Source: Egicoccus halophilus (lineage in GTDB: Bacteria > Actinomycetota > Nitriliruptoria > Nitriliruptorales > Nitriliruptoraceae). Taken from it: 64,000 nucleotides of DNA. Every line of letters begins with the position of its first letter. Positions within the stretch are counted from its first letter, which is position 1. The stretch spans positions 1,364,001 through 1,428,000 of the forward strand of contig NZ_CP036250.1 in assembly GCF_004300825.1 (NCBI RefSeq), written 5' to 3'. Positions 25,219 to 33,590 of this stretch are shown piece after piece. The notes under the pieces are model-generated. The model saw nothing but the letters and a program-made list of their open reading frames with translations. It was not told where the DNA came from and ran no database searches. Both the position numbers and the translations under genes were made by a program.

Positions 25219-27084
25219 TCAGTCGGCCAGCTCGTCGGCCAGCTCGAGCAGGGCCTGCTTGAGGTCCTGCTCGACGTCGCTGGAGCCGAGCTGGTTGCTG
25301 ACGGCGCGCAGCTGCGCGACGTCGTTGTTGCGCTGCTTGCTGTTGCTGGCGTTGGCCGCCAGCTCGGCACGGTCGATGAACCGGGTCAGGTTCCGGTCGA
25401 CGTTGCTGGCCAGGACCCCCTGGCGCTGCGCGGCGGCGTGCCACGCCCGCACCGTGGTGAACGACGCCGGCCAGGTGAAGCGGGTCTGCGCCTGGGGGTT
25501 GAACTCATCCAGCTGGACCTGCTCCATGGCCGCCAGCTCGACCTCGCTCAGGTCGGCGCTCGGCGTGAGCTTCCACGAGTCGAAGCCGAGGAAGATCTCG
25601 TTGCCGTAGATGTGGCCGTTGTACCAGTAGATCGACCAGTAACCGCCCTGGTGGAACGTCGGCTGCGGGGCGTAGGGCCCGCGGTCGAAGTAGGCGATCT
25701 CCACCGGGTTGGCCGAGTCGGTGAAGTCGAACACCGACGCGCCGCCCTCGTACCAGGCCTGCACCATGATGTCGCGGCCCGGCACCGGGACCAGCGAGCC
25801 GTTGTGGGCCACGCAGGTCTCGTTGGTGTTCTGGACGTTGGGGATCTTGTAGTAGCTGGCGAACTCGAGCTTGCCGTCGACGAGGTCGAAGATGGCGTTG
25901 GCGCCCCAGTTGTCCGGGTCGGTGGTCCGGCAACGCGCGCCGACCCCGCCGCCCCACTCGTCGGTGAACACGACCTTGGTGCCGTCGTTGCTGAAGGTCG
26001 CGGAGTGCCAGTAGGCGAAGTTCGGGTCGAGTACCTCGTCGATCCGCTGGGGGTCGGCCGGGTCGGAGATGTCGATCAGGAGGCCGTTGCCCTCGCAGGC
26101 GCCGGCGGCCAGGCCGATCTCGGGGTAGGCCGTGATGTCGTGGCAGGCGTCGGTCGCCGCCGTCGACTGTGTCCCCTCACCGTGGTTGCCACCGGGCCAC
26201 AGGCCGGCCGGGCTCCCGGTCGCCTCGTCGGCCATCAGCCGGGCCTCGTTGACGACCGCGGCATCCGCAGGCGTCGCGAGCGGCACCTTGATGACCTCGA
26301 CCAGGAACCGCGAGGTGGAGATCGGGTCGCCGTTGGCGTCGAGGTGCGCCGCGAGCGTGTTCGCGTTGGTCGGATTGGTGCAGCCGGCGAGCTGTGCCGC
26401 GGAGCGGACCCCGGCGGTGCCGGACACGTAGACGTAGACGTTCGCCGGGTCGCTCGGGTCCTCGACGATCGTGTGGGTGTGCGACCCGCGGCAGGTCTGG
26501 ACACCGGCGATGTACTGCGGGTTGGCGAGGTCGCTGATGTCGAAGATGCGCACGCCGCGGAACACCGGCGAGGCGGTGCTGGTCGAGCAGTCGGTGCGGC
26601 CGGCCGTCGACTCCACCGACATGAACAGCAGGTCGCCGTACACCGACACGTCACCCTGGCCGCCGGGACAGTTCACCGTGGTGGTGAGCACCGGCGCCGC
26701 GGGGTCGGAGATGTCGTAGACGCCGAAGCCGCGGTAGTTGCCGCTGATGGCGTGGTCGCCGGTGAAGGCCAGGTCGGAGCCGATGTTGCTGTAGTTGAAG
26801 GCGCCCGCCGCGGAGTCCTGCCCGGCGGCGTTCGTCCACCGCGGCTTGGGGCGGTTGGCGAGGTGCTCCATGTTGGACGCGACGGTCTCCGCGTCGGCGT
26901 TGGGCACCGTGAACGCGTTGCCGTCGGCCTCGACGTCGGTCCCCGGGGCGAGGTTGCCGCGCGGGTCCGCCTCCTGGGCGACGGCCGCGGTGGACAGCGA
27001 GGTGGCCAGCAGGGCCGCGCAGGTCGCTGCGGTCAACCCCCGTCTCGTCCGTCCCCCGATCGAGTGGTGGGTGCGTCGGTTCAC
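25219..27084 (-). CDS. Secreted LVIVD-repeat protein (copy 1)
   Basis: This 621-residue exported protein has a basic N-terminus, a hydrophobic stretch and a signal-peptidase site near AVAQEA. The body carries LVIVD-type propeller repeats (GFGVYDISDPAAPVL, GVRIFDISDLANP, FDFTDSANPVEIAYFDRGP) and conserved blocks GSHTHTIVED, FTDEWGGG and CVAHNGSLVPVPGRDIMVQ. The last 60 residues are helical (RNNDVAQLRAVSNQL). The GTG at 27084 is set by AAGGAGAG six bases upstream. It is a paralogue of the next gene. Such proteins may be extracellular binding platforms, but the ligand is unknown. Confidence 0.88.
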   Translation of the reverse strand: MNRRTHHSIGGRTRRGLTAATCAALLATSLSTAAVAQEADPRGNLAPGTDVEADGNAFTVPNADAETVASNMEHLANRPKPRWTNAAGQDSAAGAFNYSNIGSDLAFTGDHAISGNYRGFGVYDISDPAAPVLTTTVNCPGGQGDVSVYGDLLFMSVESTAGRTDCSTSTASPVFRGVRIFDISDLANPQYIAGVQTCRGSHTHTIVEDPSDPANVYVYVSGTAGVRSAAQLAGCTNPTNANTLAAHLDANGDPISTSRFLVEVIKVPLATPADAAVVNEARLMADEATGSPAGLWPGGNHGEGTQSTAATDACHDITAYPEIGLAAGACEGNGLLIDISDPADPQRIDEVLDPNFAYWHSATFSNDGTKVVFTDEWGGGVGARCRTTDPDNWGANAIFDLVDGKLEFASYYKIPNVQNTNETCVAHNGSLVPVPGRDIMVQAWYEGGASVFDFTDSANPVEIAYFDRGPYAPQPTFHQGGYWSIYWYNGHIYGNEIFLGFDSWKLTPSADLSEVELAAMEQVQLDEFNPQAQTRFTWPASFTTVRAWHAAAQRQGVLASNVDRNLTRFIDRAELAANASNSKQRNNDVAQLRAVSNQLGSSDVEQDLKQALLELADELAD

Positions 27085-27294
27085 ACGACTCTCTCCTTGC
27101 AGCATGCTGCTGCGGATGTCCGGCGCCCGGTCGGGGCCTGTCCCGTCGACGAGGTCCTCTGCGAGCACGTCACTGTCCCGTCTCCCAACGGACGGTGACC
27201 GCGGCGAACCTACCCCCCACGTCCGACGATGCCACGCGGTCGGGGGCGAGAAGCGCGCGCCGTGCCCGTCGTTGGCCGCGAAACCGGGTCGAAA

Positions 27295-27338
27295 CACGCC
27301 GGTGGGCCGTCCTCGGTCGAGGACGGCCCACCGGCGTG
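27295..27338 (-). terminator. Terminator of LVIVD gene 2
   Basis: A perfect 21-bp stem has arms at 27295-27315 and 27318-27338. In the minus direction it is followed by GTTTCG. Between it and the stop codon lies a second perfect palindrome at 27351-27381 (15-bp arms). Confidence 0.8.
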
Positions 27339-27350
27339 TCGGTGTCACCG

Positions 27351-27381
27351 CCGGCGCCCGTGACCAGGTCACGGGCGCCGG
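27351..27381 (-). terminator. Second hairpin just after the LVIVD gene 2 stop
   Basis: CCGGCGCCCGTGACC (27351-27365) and its complement (27367-27381) form a 15-bp palindrome around one base, only 7 bases after the stop of the minus-strand gene. With the larger stem at 27295-27338 it makes a tandem termination region. Confidence 0.6.
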
Positions 27382-27388
27382 ACGCGAC

Positions 27389-29302
27389 TCACTTGCTCAG
27401 CGTGTCGGCGAGCTCGTGCAGCGCGGCCTTCAGGCCCTGCTCCACGTCGCTGTCGCCGAGCTGGTTGCTGACCGCGCGCAGCTGCGCGACGTCGTTGTTG
27501 CGCTGCTTGGCGTTGTTGGCGCCGGCCGCCTGCTCGGCGCGGTCGACGAACTTCGTCACCTGGGCGTCGAGGTCGGCGCCGATCGCGCCCTGGTGCTTGG
27601 CGGAGGCCTGCCACCCACGCACGGTGGTGAAGGTCGCCGGCCAGGTCAGCTCCTGCTGGCCCTGGACGTTGTACTCGTCGAAGGTGACCTGCTTGGCGGC
27701 GGCGATCTCCGCGGCGCTGAGGAACTCGGACGGGGTGAGGTCGAAGACGTCGAACCCGCGCGCGATCTCGTTGCCGTACAGGTAGCCGTTGTGCCAGTAG
27801 GTCGACCAGAAGCCACCGGTCTGCAGCTGCGTCGGGTGGTTCGGGCCACGGTCGAAGTAGGCGATCTCCACCGGGTTCTTCGAGTCGGTGAAGTCGAAGA
27901 CCGTGGTGCCGCCCTGATACCAGGCCTGCACCATGATGTCACGGCCGGGGACCGGGATCAGCGAGCCGTTGTGGGCGACGCAGTTCTCCTGGTTGGTCTG
28001 GACCATCGGCAGCTTGAAGTAGGAGGCGAACTCCATCTTCGGGCCGTCCTCGGTCTGGACCACGTCGAAGATGGCGTTGGCGCCCCAGGTCAGCGGGTCG
28101 GTCGCACGGCAGCGCGCACCCGAGCCGCCGCCCCACTCGTCGGTGAAGACGACCGTGGTGCCGTCGTTGTTGAACGTCGCCGAGTGCCAGTAGGCGAAGT
28201 TGTAGTCCTCGACGGCGTCGATGCGGCTGGGGTTGGCCGGGTCGGTGATGTCGAGCAGCAGGCCGCGTCCCTGGCAGGCGCCGGCCGCGAGCCCGATCTC
28301 CGGGTAGGCGGTGATGTCGTGGCACTGGTAGGTCTGCGAGACGCTCTGACCACCGGGCGCGCGCGGGGAGTCCTCCGGGTAGGTGGGCTGACGACCCGAG
28401 CCGGGGAGCCCGTTGAGCGAGCCCTCGGCGTGCTGGTCCTCGCAGGAGTTGTCACCACAGGTCGAGAAGATGCGCGCGTTGCGGTTGACGATCGCCGCGG
28501 TCTCGGGCGCGTCGAGCGGCACCTTGATCACGGTGATCGAGAAGTGCGAGGTGTTCGGGTCGACCAGCGTGCTGCCCGTGGAGCAGATGTCGAGCTCCGC
28601 GGTCGAGCGGACGCCGGCCGTGCCCGACACGTAGATGTAGACGTTGTCGGGGTCGTTGGGGTCCTCGACCACCGTGTGGGTGTGCGAGCCCTTGCAGGTC
28701 TGCACACCGGGCAGGAGAACGGGGTTCTCGATGTCGCTGATGTCGAAGATGCGCACGCCGCGGAACCGGTTCTCCGAGGTGACGCCGCCGCTGGTGCAGT
28801 CGATCTTGCCGGCCGTCGACTCCACGGACAGGAACAGCAGGTCGCCGTAGACCGAGACGTCGTTCTGGCTGCCGGGGCAGATGACCGAGGTGGTCAGCTG
28901 CGGGTCCGACGGGTCGGACACGTCGTAGACGTTGAACCCGTTGTAGTTGCCCGAGACCACGTAGTCGCCCGTGAAGGCGAGGTCCGAGTTCGTGCTGGCG
29001 CCGGGCGCCATGGGCAGGCTCGCGAGCTTCTCGAGGTTGCTGATGGCCTCGCCGGCGGTGTCGCCGGCGCCCGGCTCGAGCCCCACGCGCGGGTCGTCGG
29101 TCGTCGGGTACCCGGGTGCGTCGGCGGACTCCGCCGCGAAGCTCTCGAGCCCGATCTCCTCGCTGCCCTCCGGCAGCGAGTCGGTCGGCAGCGTGGCTGC
29201 CGAGGCCGGCAGCGCGCCGGCCAGCAGCGCGGTCGCGGCAAGTGCCGCGAACGCGGAACGTCCTGCGCGTCGACGCGCAGGACGGGTCAGGAATTTCTTC
29301 AT
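27389..29302 (-). CDS. Secreted LVIVD-repeat protein (copy 2)
   Basis: This 637-residue exported paralogue of the preceding gene has a Lys/Arg start, a hydrophobic core and a cleavage site near ASAATLP. It shares the same ordered blocks: NVYDVSDPSDPQL, GVRIFDISDIENP, GSHTHTVVEDPNDPD, FTDEWGGGSGARCRATDP, CVAHNGSLIPVPGRDIMVQAW and the RNNDVAQLRAVSNQLGDSDVEQ helix at the end. An extra Cys-rich segment (CGDNSCEDQHAEG) near residue 290 is absent from copy 1. The ATG at 29302 is preceded by GGGAGGG at slightly long spacing. It is divergent from the DUF305 lipoprotein gene. Confidence 0.88.
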   Translation of the reverse strand: MKKFLTRPARRRAGRSAFAALAATALLAGALPASAATLPTDSLPEGSEEIGLESFAAESADAPGYPTTDDPRVGLEPGAGDTAGEAISNLEKLASLPMAPGASTNSDLAFTGDYVVSGNYNGFNVYDVSDPSDPQLTTSVICPGSQNDVSVYGDLLFLSVESTAGKIDCTSGGVTSENRFRGVRIFDISDIENPVLLPGVQTCKGSHTHTVVEDPNDPDNVYIYVSGTAGVRSTAELDICSTGSTLVDPNTSHFSITVIKVPLDAPETAAIVNRNARIFSTCGDNSCEDQHAEGSLNGLPGSGRQPTYPEDSPRAPGGQSVSQTYQCHDITAYPEIGLAAGACQGRGLLLDITDPANPSRIDAVEDYNFAYWHSATFNNDGTTVVFTDEWGGGSGARCRATDPLTWGANAIFDVVQTEDGPKMEFASYFKLPMVQTNQENCVAHNGSLIPVPGRDIMVQAWYQGGTTVFDFTDSKNPVEIAYFDRGPNHPTQLQTGGFWSTYWHNGYLYGNEIARGFDVFDLTPSEFLSAAEIAAAKQVTFDEYNVQGQQELTWPATFTTVRGWQASAKHQGAIGADLDAQVTKFVDRAEQAAGANNAKQRNNDVAQLRAVSNQLGDSDVEQGLKAALHELADTLSK

Positions 29303-29415
29303 GTTGTGCACACCCTCCCGAGTGTTGCCCCGTGTTGGCTCCCGCTTGCTCCCGTCGTCGTGCGGCCGGCGCGCCGGTTCCCCGTCATGCCGCTCGCGCG
29401 ACGACGGTCGGAAGC

Positions 29416-29421
29416 TACTCT
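29416..29421 (+). promoter_or_regulatory. -10 box upstream of the DUF305 gene
   Basis: TACTCT lies in the 186-base divergent gap between LVIVD gene 2 and the DUF305 gene. The same gap must hold the promoter for the minus-strand gene. No operator is obvious. Confidence 0.4.
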
Positions 29422-29488
29422 GAACCCGGCGCGCCGAGGCCGCAGGTCTCCGGGAGCAGGCAGCCAGCGCACACGCGGGGAGCAGTGC

Positions 29489-30160
29489 ATGAAGCGAGTT
29501 TCGTTGATCTCGATGGCCGTGGTCGTCGGCGTCGTCGCGGCCGGGTGCACCGGCGGCACCGCCGAGGAGGAGCCGGCGGCGGCGTCGTCCGAGCCGCGCA
29601 TCATCCAGCCGGGGGCGCCGGGCGAGCCCAGCCGCGAGCTGACCCCGGAGGAGGCGGCCGAGGCCGTCGAGCCGCCGAGCGCCACCGATGCCGACGTGGC
29701 GTTCATGCAGGGCATGATCCCGCACCACGCGCAGGCGCTGCGCATGACCCGCCTGGTCGAGGACCGCACCGAACGCGAGGACCTGCCGCTGTTCGCCGAG
29801 CGCATGGACATCTCGCAGGAGGACGAGATCGACCTCATGCGGCGCTGGCTCGAGGAGCGCGACGAGGAGGTCCCGAGCCTGCTCGCCGAGCACGAGGGCC
29901 ACGAGGGCGAACTGATGCCGGGCATGCTCACCGAGGAGGAGTTCGCCGAGCTCGAGGCCGCCGAGGGCGAGACGTTCGACCGGCTGTTCCTCGAGTCGAT
30001 GATGCGCCACCACGCCGGGGCCCTGCAGATGGTCGAGGAGCTGTTCGCGGCCGAGGGCGGCCAGGAGCCGGAGATCAGCCAGTTCGCGATGCACATCGTC
30101 TCCGACCAGGAGATCGAGATGAGCCGCATGCAGCAGATGCTCGCGGACCTCGACGGCTGA
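29489..30160 (+). CDS. DUF305 lipoprotein
   Basis: This 223-residue protein has a lipoprotein signal (hydrophobic stretch ending VVAAGC, so Cys near residue 19 is probably lipidated) and a Pro/Glu linker. The ferritin-like four-helix DUF305 domain shows the repeated motif FMQGMIPHHAQALRM and FLESMMRHHAGALQM. The paired His residues suggest metal binding, and some relatives are linked to copper or metal handling. The ATG at 29489 follows GGGGAG. The gene is divergent from the two LVIVD genes, and joint function at the cell surface is an inference from position. Confidence 0.9.
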   Translation: MKRVSLISMAVVVGVVAAGCTGGTAEEEPAAASSEPRIIQPGAPGEPSRELTPEEAAEAVEPPSATDADVAFMQGMIPHHAQALRMTRLVEDRTEREDLPLFAERMDISQEDEIDLMRRWLEERDEEVPSLLAEHEGHEGELMPGMLTEEEFAELEAAEGETFDRLFLESMMRHHAGALQMVEELFAAEGGQEPEISQFAMHIVSDQEIEMSRMQQMLADLDG

Positions 30161-30188
30161 GGCCGACGCGGACGCGGACACGAACCAT

Positions 30189-30214
30189 GACGGGCGGCCT
30201 ACGGGCCGCCCGTC
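30189..30214. terminator. Bidirectional terminator after the DUF305 gene
   Basis: GACGGGCGGCC (30189-30199) and GGCCGCCCGTC (30204-30214) enclose TACG. The stem lies between the DUF305 stop and the stop of the convergent gene at 30221. Confidence 0.7.
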
Positions 30215-30220
30215 GTCGTG

Positions 30221-31849
30221 TCAGCCGGTGAACACGTCGCGGGCCGTGACGGCGTCGGGTGCGATGGCGAGCCGGACCGTGTCGGCCTCGCAACGCAGGC
30301 GGGCGTGCCGGTCGGGTCCGGTGAACTCGTGCACGTCGGCGGACGTCACGACCGTCGCGTCCGGGAAGGCGGCGGCGTACCAGGCGGCGAGGTCGTCGCA
30401 CAGGGTCCCGGTGCCGTCGCCGAGGACCAGCCCCACGGCCGTCGCCGGTCCGTCGGCGAACACGCCCACGCGACCGCCGGCCCACGCCGCGGCCGCAGCG
30501 GCCGGGGCGGGCAGGGCGGCTGCCTCGTCGCCGCCGGGTGCCTCGAACAACCACTGCAGCGGGGCGGCGCCGAACTCGTCGGCAAGCACCTCCTCGTAGC
30601 CGTCGGGGACGGTCGGGCCGTCGAGGCTCCGGCCGGCGTGGGCGGCGACGCCGAACAGGATCTCGGCGGTGGTCGACGGCGGGTCGGCGTACGCGGCGTC
30701 GACGGCCTCCCAGCCACCCTCGCGCCAGCGGTCGCAGACCCAGTCCAGCCCTTCGGTGTAGGGGAACAGCAGCTCCCGTCGCAGGTGCGCCGGGACACCG
30801 TCGAGGCCCGCCTGCGCGCGGGCGGCCTCCTCACCGCCGGCCGCGGCGAGCTGGTCGGCCAGCGGGACGTGCGCCAGCGCCCAGCGGTGCATGAACAGCG
30901 TGGCATCGCCCTCGACCACCGCCTGCGCCGCCAGGAGCCGGTCGCTGCCGGCCTCGGCCAACGCCTCGAGGTCGGGCAGCCCGAGGGTCTGGTCGGCCAG
31001 CGCGTGCTGCAGTTCATGGGCGAGCGTGATCCGGTCGAGGGTACCGATCCGGCCGTCCTCGGGCACCCGGACGACCAGTTCCCCGGTCTCGGGCACGTAG
31101 AAGCCGGCCACCTGGTCGTCGAGCAGCTGCCGGCGCACCGTCGCGAGATCGAGCTCGGCCGGGATCGCCCCGAGGGCGCTCAGCAGACGCTCGGCGGCCT
31201 CGTCGGCGGCCGGATCGACGTCCTCGGCGAGCAGCGCGTCGAGCCGGTCGGACAGTTCGGCCGGCGTCAGGAAGTCCACCTCGACGGGATCGGTCCAGGC
31301 CAGCTGCCGTTCGGCGGCGACCTGGGGCACCAGCGTCGAGACCAGCGCATCCGGGTCGTCGGGCAGCGCATCGGTGCCGGTGTCCTCGAAAGGCGTGAAC
31401 CGTTCCCCGAGCAGGCCTCCGAGCGCGTCCTGGTCGAGCAGGTCACCGAGCGTGCCGTCCCCGAGTGGGCCGTCGCCGAGCAACCCGCCGAGACCGCCGG
31501 CGCCGTCCGGGGTCAGGCAGGCCGCACCCGGCGCGGCACTCGGTGTCCCCGTCGGCGCGCGCCCGTCCGGGTCGAACAGCTCGCCGAGCAGCCCACCGAG
31601 CCCACCGAGACCGGCATCCCCGTCGAGCAGCCCCTCGAGCAGGTCGCGCAGGCCTCCGGTGGCGTCGGACGCGCCGCCGGCCTCGAGCTCGTGCACCCGG
31701 TCGCGCAACTGCTCGACCTGGACGGCCAGCGCCTCGGCACGGGCCTCCGCCTCCGACGCGCGCCGCGTCTGGACGACCAGGCCGACGCTGGTCGCCAGCA
31801 ACGCCACCGCGGTGACGCCGGTGGCCAGGGGCAGGATCCAGGGGCGCAT
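30221..31849 (-). CDS. Membrane-anchored predicted zinc metallopeptidase
   Basis: This 542-residue protein has one N-terminal membrane helix (residues about 4-26), a coiled-coil segment (ASEAEARAEALAVQVEQLRDRVHELE) and a Gly/Leu/Asp-rich linker. The C-terminal domain contains ITLAHELQHALADQ, an HExxH zinc motif. A downstream VVEGDAT Glu could be the third ligand. The active part would face outside the membrane. The family is not one I can name with certainty. The ATG at 31849 has no ribosome site, and a -10 box sits 8 bases upstream, so the mRNA is probably leaderless. Confidence 0.7.
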   Translation of the reverse strand: MRPWILPLATGVTAVALLATSVGLVVQTRRASEAEARAEALAVQVEQLRDRVHELEAGGASDATGGLRDLLEGLLDGDAGLGGLGGLLGELFDPDGRAPTGTPSAAPGAACLTPDGAGGLGGLLGDGPLGDGTLGDLLDQDALGGLLGERFTPFEDTGTDALPDDPDALVSTLVPQVAAERQLAWTDPVEVDFLTPAELSDRLDALLAEDVDPAADEAAERLLSALGAIPAELDLATVRRQLLDDQVAGFYVPETGELVVRVPEDGRIGTLDRITLAHELQHALADQTLGLPDLEALAEAGSDRLLAAQAVVEGDATLFMHRWALAHVPLADQLAAAGGEEAARAQAGLDGVPAHLRRELLFPYTEGLDWVCDRWREGGWEAVDAAYADPPSTTAEILFGVAAHAGRSLDGPTVPDGYEEVLADEFGAAPLQWLFEAPGGDEAAALPAPAAAAAAWAGGRVGVFADGPATAVGLVLGDGTGTLCDDLAAWYAAAFPDATVVTSADVHEFTGPDRHARLRCEADTVRLAIAPDAVTARDVFTG

Positions 31850-31857
31850 GACCGCAG

Positions 31858-31863
31858 AGGGTA
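31858..31863 (-). promoter_or_regulatory. -10 box of a leaderless metallopeptidase gene
   Basis: Read on the minus strand, TACCCT ends 8 bases before the ATG at 31849. Confidence 0.45.
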
Positions 31864-31977
31864 GCCCTCGCTGCTGCCCCGCAGACCGGGGCGCGACCGG
31901 TTCGTTCCCGCTCAGGTGTCGACGCTGTCGACGGTGTCGGGACGTGAGTGCGCCGATGCCGAGGCTCGCTGCGGCGG

Positions 31978-32232
31978 TCACCATCGAGGCGACCTGCCAG
32001 CGGCGTGCGGCGTCCATGCGCTCGCCGCGCTCGACGCGCTCGTGGGCGAGTCGGTCGGGTCGGACGTCGCCGTGGGCACCGGCTCGCCGAGACGCTCCTC
32101 GACCTGCAGCTCGATCGCCTCCGGCGCGGCATCAGGGCCGGCCACGGCGGAGCTCAGGCCGAAGGCACCGGCCGCGACCGCGGCGGTCGCGGCGGTGGCG
32201 GTGGCGGTCTTCCAACGCGGGAGGTGCTTCAT
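31978..32232 (-). CDS. Small secreted protein, 84 residues
   Basis: This hypothetical protein has a basic start, an Ala-rich hydrophobic stretch and a possible signal-peptidase site near SSAVAG. A Ser/Thr/Pro/Ala-rich tail follows. AGGAG stands eight bases before the ATG, which is the main reason to accept it. No conserved domain is visible. The end could be displaced by a frameshift, since the tail looks random. It lies between the metallopeptidase and the DUF2332 gene. Confidence 0.45.
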   Translation of the reverse strand: MKHLPRWKTATATAATAAVAAGAFGLSSAVAGPDAAPEAIELQVEERLGEPVPTATSDPTDSPTSASSAASAWTPHAAGRSPRW

Positions 32233-32426
32233 GGATCAGGCTCCTAGGTGGTTCGGCGTCCAGCCTGCCGGGTCGACCTGAGCCGCCACTGGGTCTGAGC
32301 TGAGAGCGGTCTCAGCCGCCGCCGTGGCGTCCGGGCTTGTTCCCGACGTCGGACAGCGTGCGGGAGCGACCTGGGACGGTCGTGAACCGTCGATGAGGGT
32401 TCGCCGAGCTGCAGCTGAGCCGGTTC

Positions 32427-33560
32427 TCAGGCCCCGGCGGCTGCTGCGCCGTCCACGGGGCGCGGCCGCCACCGCAGCCAGCGGCCGTGGTCGTCGACCG
32501 TTCCCAGGACCTGGTCGCGGCGCCGGCCGCCGTGCCAGCTGGTACGGCCCAGGAAGCTGCGCGAGACCCCGTCGCGTCGGGTGCCCGGCAGCAGGCCCCC
32601 GTCCTCCATCCCGATGCGCTCGACGTCCCGCTCCGCTCCGAGCGCCGCCAGGGCCGCGTCGAACGCCTGGCGTGCGGCGGCGTCGAGGTAGGCCAGCACC
32701 CAGGTGTGGGTGACCACCAGCGTCGCGTCCGCCGGCGCAGCTGCGGCCGCGTCGGCGAGGTCGGTGACCGCATCGCCGGCCGTCACGGGCACCGGGACGT
32801 CGACGGCCACCTGCAGCGCGGCCCGCAGGCGCGCCAACCGGTCGGTCTGCTCGGGCCACACGCACGCCTGCAGCCACCGGCGTGCGTCGTCGTCGGTGAG
32901 GTCGACCGGGGCCGCGTCCAGGCCGGCGCGCCAGGCCAGCGACGGCAACCGGTCGGCCGGCGGGTCCCCGCCGACCCGGCACGTGAGGCGCACGGTCGCG
33001 TCGGCCGGTCCGAGCACGGCCGCCGAGGCCGGTCCGTCGTCGCCGACCAGCGCGTGACGGAACCGGTCGGCGCGCAGGGTCAGGCCGGCGGACGTGCCGA
33101 CGTCGAGCCAGGCGAGTGGGCGCCCGACCTGCTGCTCGACCGCCCGCAGCGCGAGCAGCAGGGCCGACGAGCGGCCGACCTCGTTGGTCTGGGTGCGTCG
33201 GGTCCGGATGCGGTGCTCGACCTCCGACCGCTGGCCCAACGAGGTGGCCCGGAAGATCGGCCACGGGTCCCCGTCGGTGGTCGTGCGTGTCCCGCCGACG
33301 CTCGGGTACCACGCGGCCAGCGCGGGAGCCGCGCCGAGGAGCACCAGGTCGTGCACGGCGGCGAACAGCAGGGTCGGATGGCCCAGGGGTGCGCTCGGCG
33401 CGGCCGTCAGCAACCCGGCCACGTCCGGGTCGTCCGCCGCGGACCGGGCCAGGTGCGCGTACAGCGGCGAGCGGTCCTCGCAGGCGGAGGCGAACCGCCG
33501 CAGGCGCTCCCCGGCGGCCAGCGCGTCGTGGCCGAGGCCCTCGTCGCTCGGCCCGCCCAT
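32427..33560 (-). CDS. DUF2332 family protein
   Basis: This 377-residue protein matches the DUF2332 pattern: SPLYAHLARSAADDPDVAGLL near the start, GHPTLLFAAVHDLVLLG, TNEVGRSSALLLALRAVEQQVGRPLAWLDVGTSAGLTL and VVTHTWVLAYL. GTSAGL resembles a small nucleotide-binding turn, but no activity is established for the family. The ATG at 33560 overlaps no neighbour. The quinone oxidoreductase gene ends 30 bases upstream in transcription order. The 194 bases between its stop and the small secreted gene hold no clear element. Confidence 0.85.
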   Translation of the reverse strand: MGGPSDEGLGHDALAAGERLRRFASACEDRSPLYAHLARSAADDPDVAGLLTAAPSAPLGHPTLLFAAVHDLVLLGAAPALAAWYPSVGGTRTTTDGDPWPIFRATSLGQRSEVEHRIRTRRTQTNEVGRSSALLLALRAVEQQVGRPLAWLDVGTSAGLTLRADRFRHALVGDDGPASAAVLGPADATVRLTCRVGGDPPADRLPSLAWRAGLDAAPVDLTDDDARRWLQACVWPEQTDRLARLRAALQVAVDVPVPVTAGDAVTDLADAAAAAPADATLVVTHTWVLAYLDAAARQAFDAALAALGAERDVERIGMEDGGLLPGTRRDGVSRSFLGRTSWHGGRRRDQVLGTVDDHGRWLRWRPRPVDGAAAAGA

Positions 33561-33590
33561 GTGTCCGCCCCTCCTCGGGACCGTGCCCGA

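Noticed and set aside
26795-29488. Upstream extension of the DUF305 frame by about 900 codons
   Set aside because: The extension runs antisense to LVIVD gene 2 and lacks any motif. The ATG at 29489 begins a proper lipoprotein signal.
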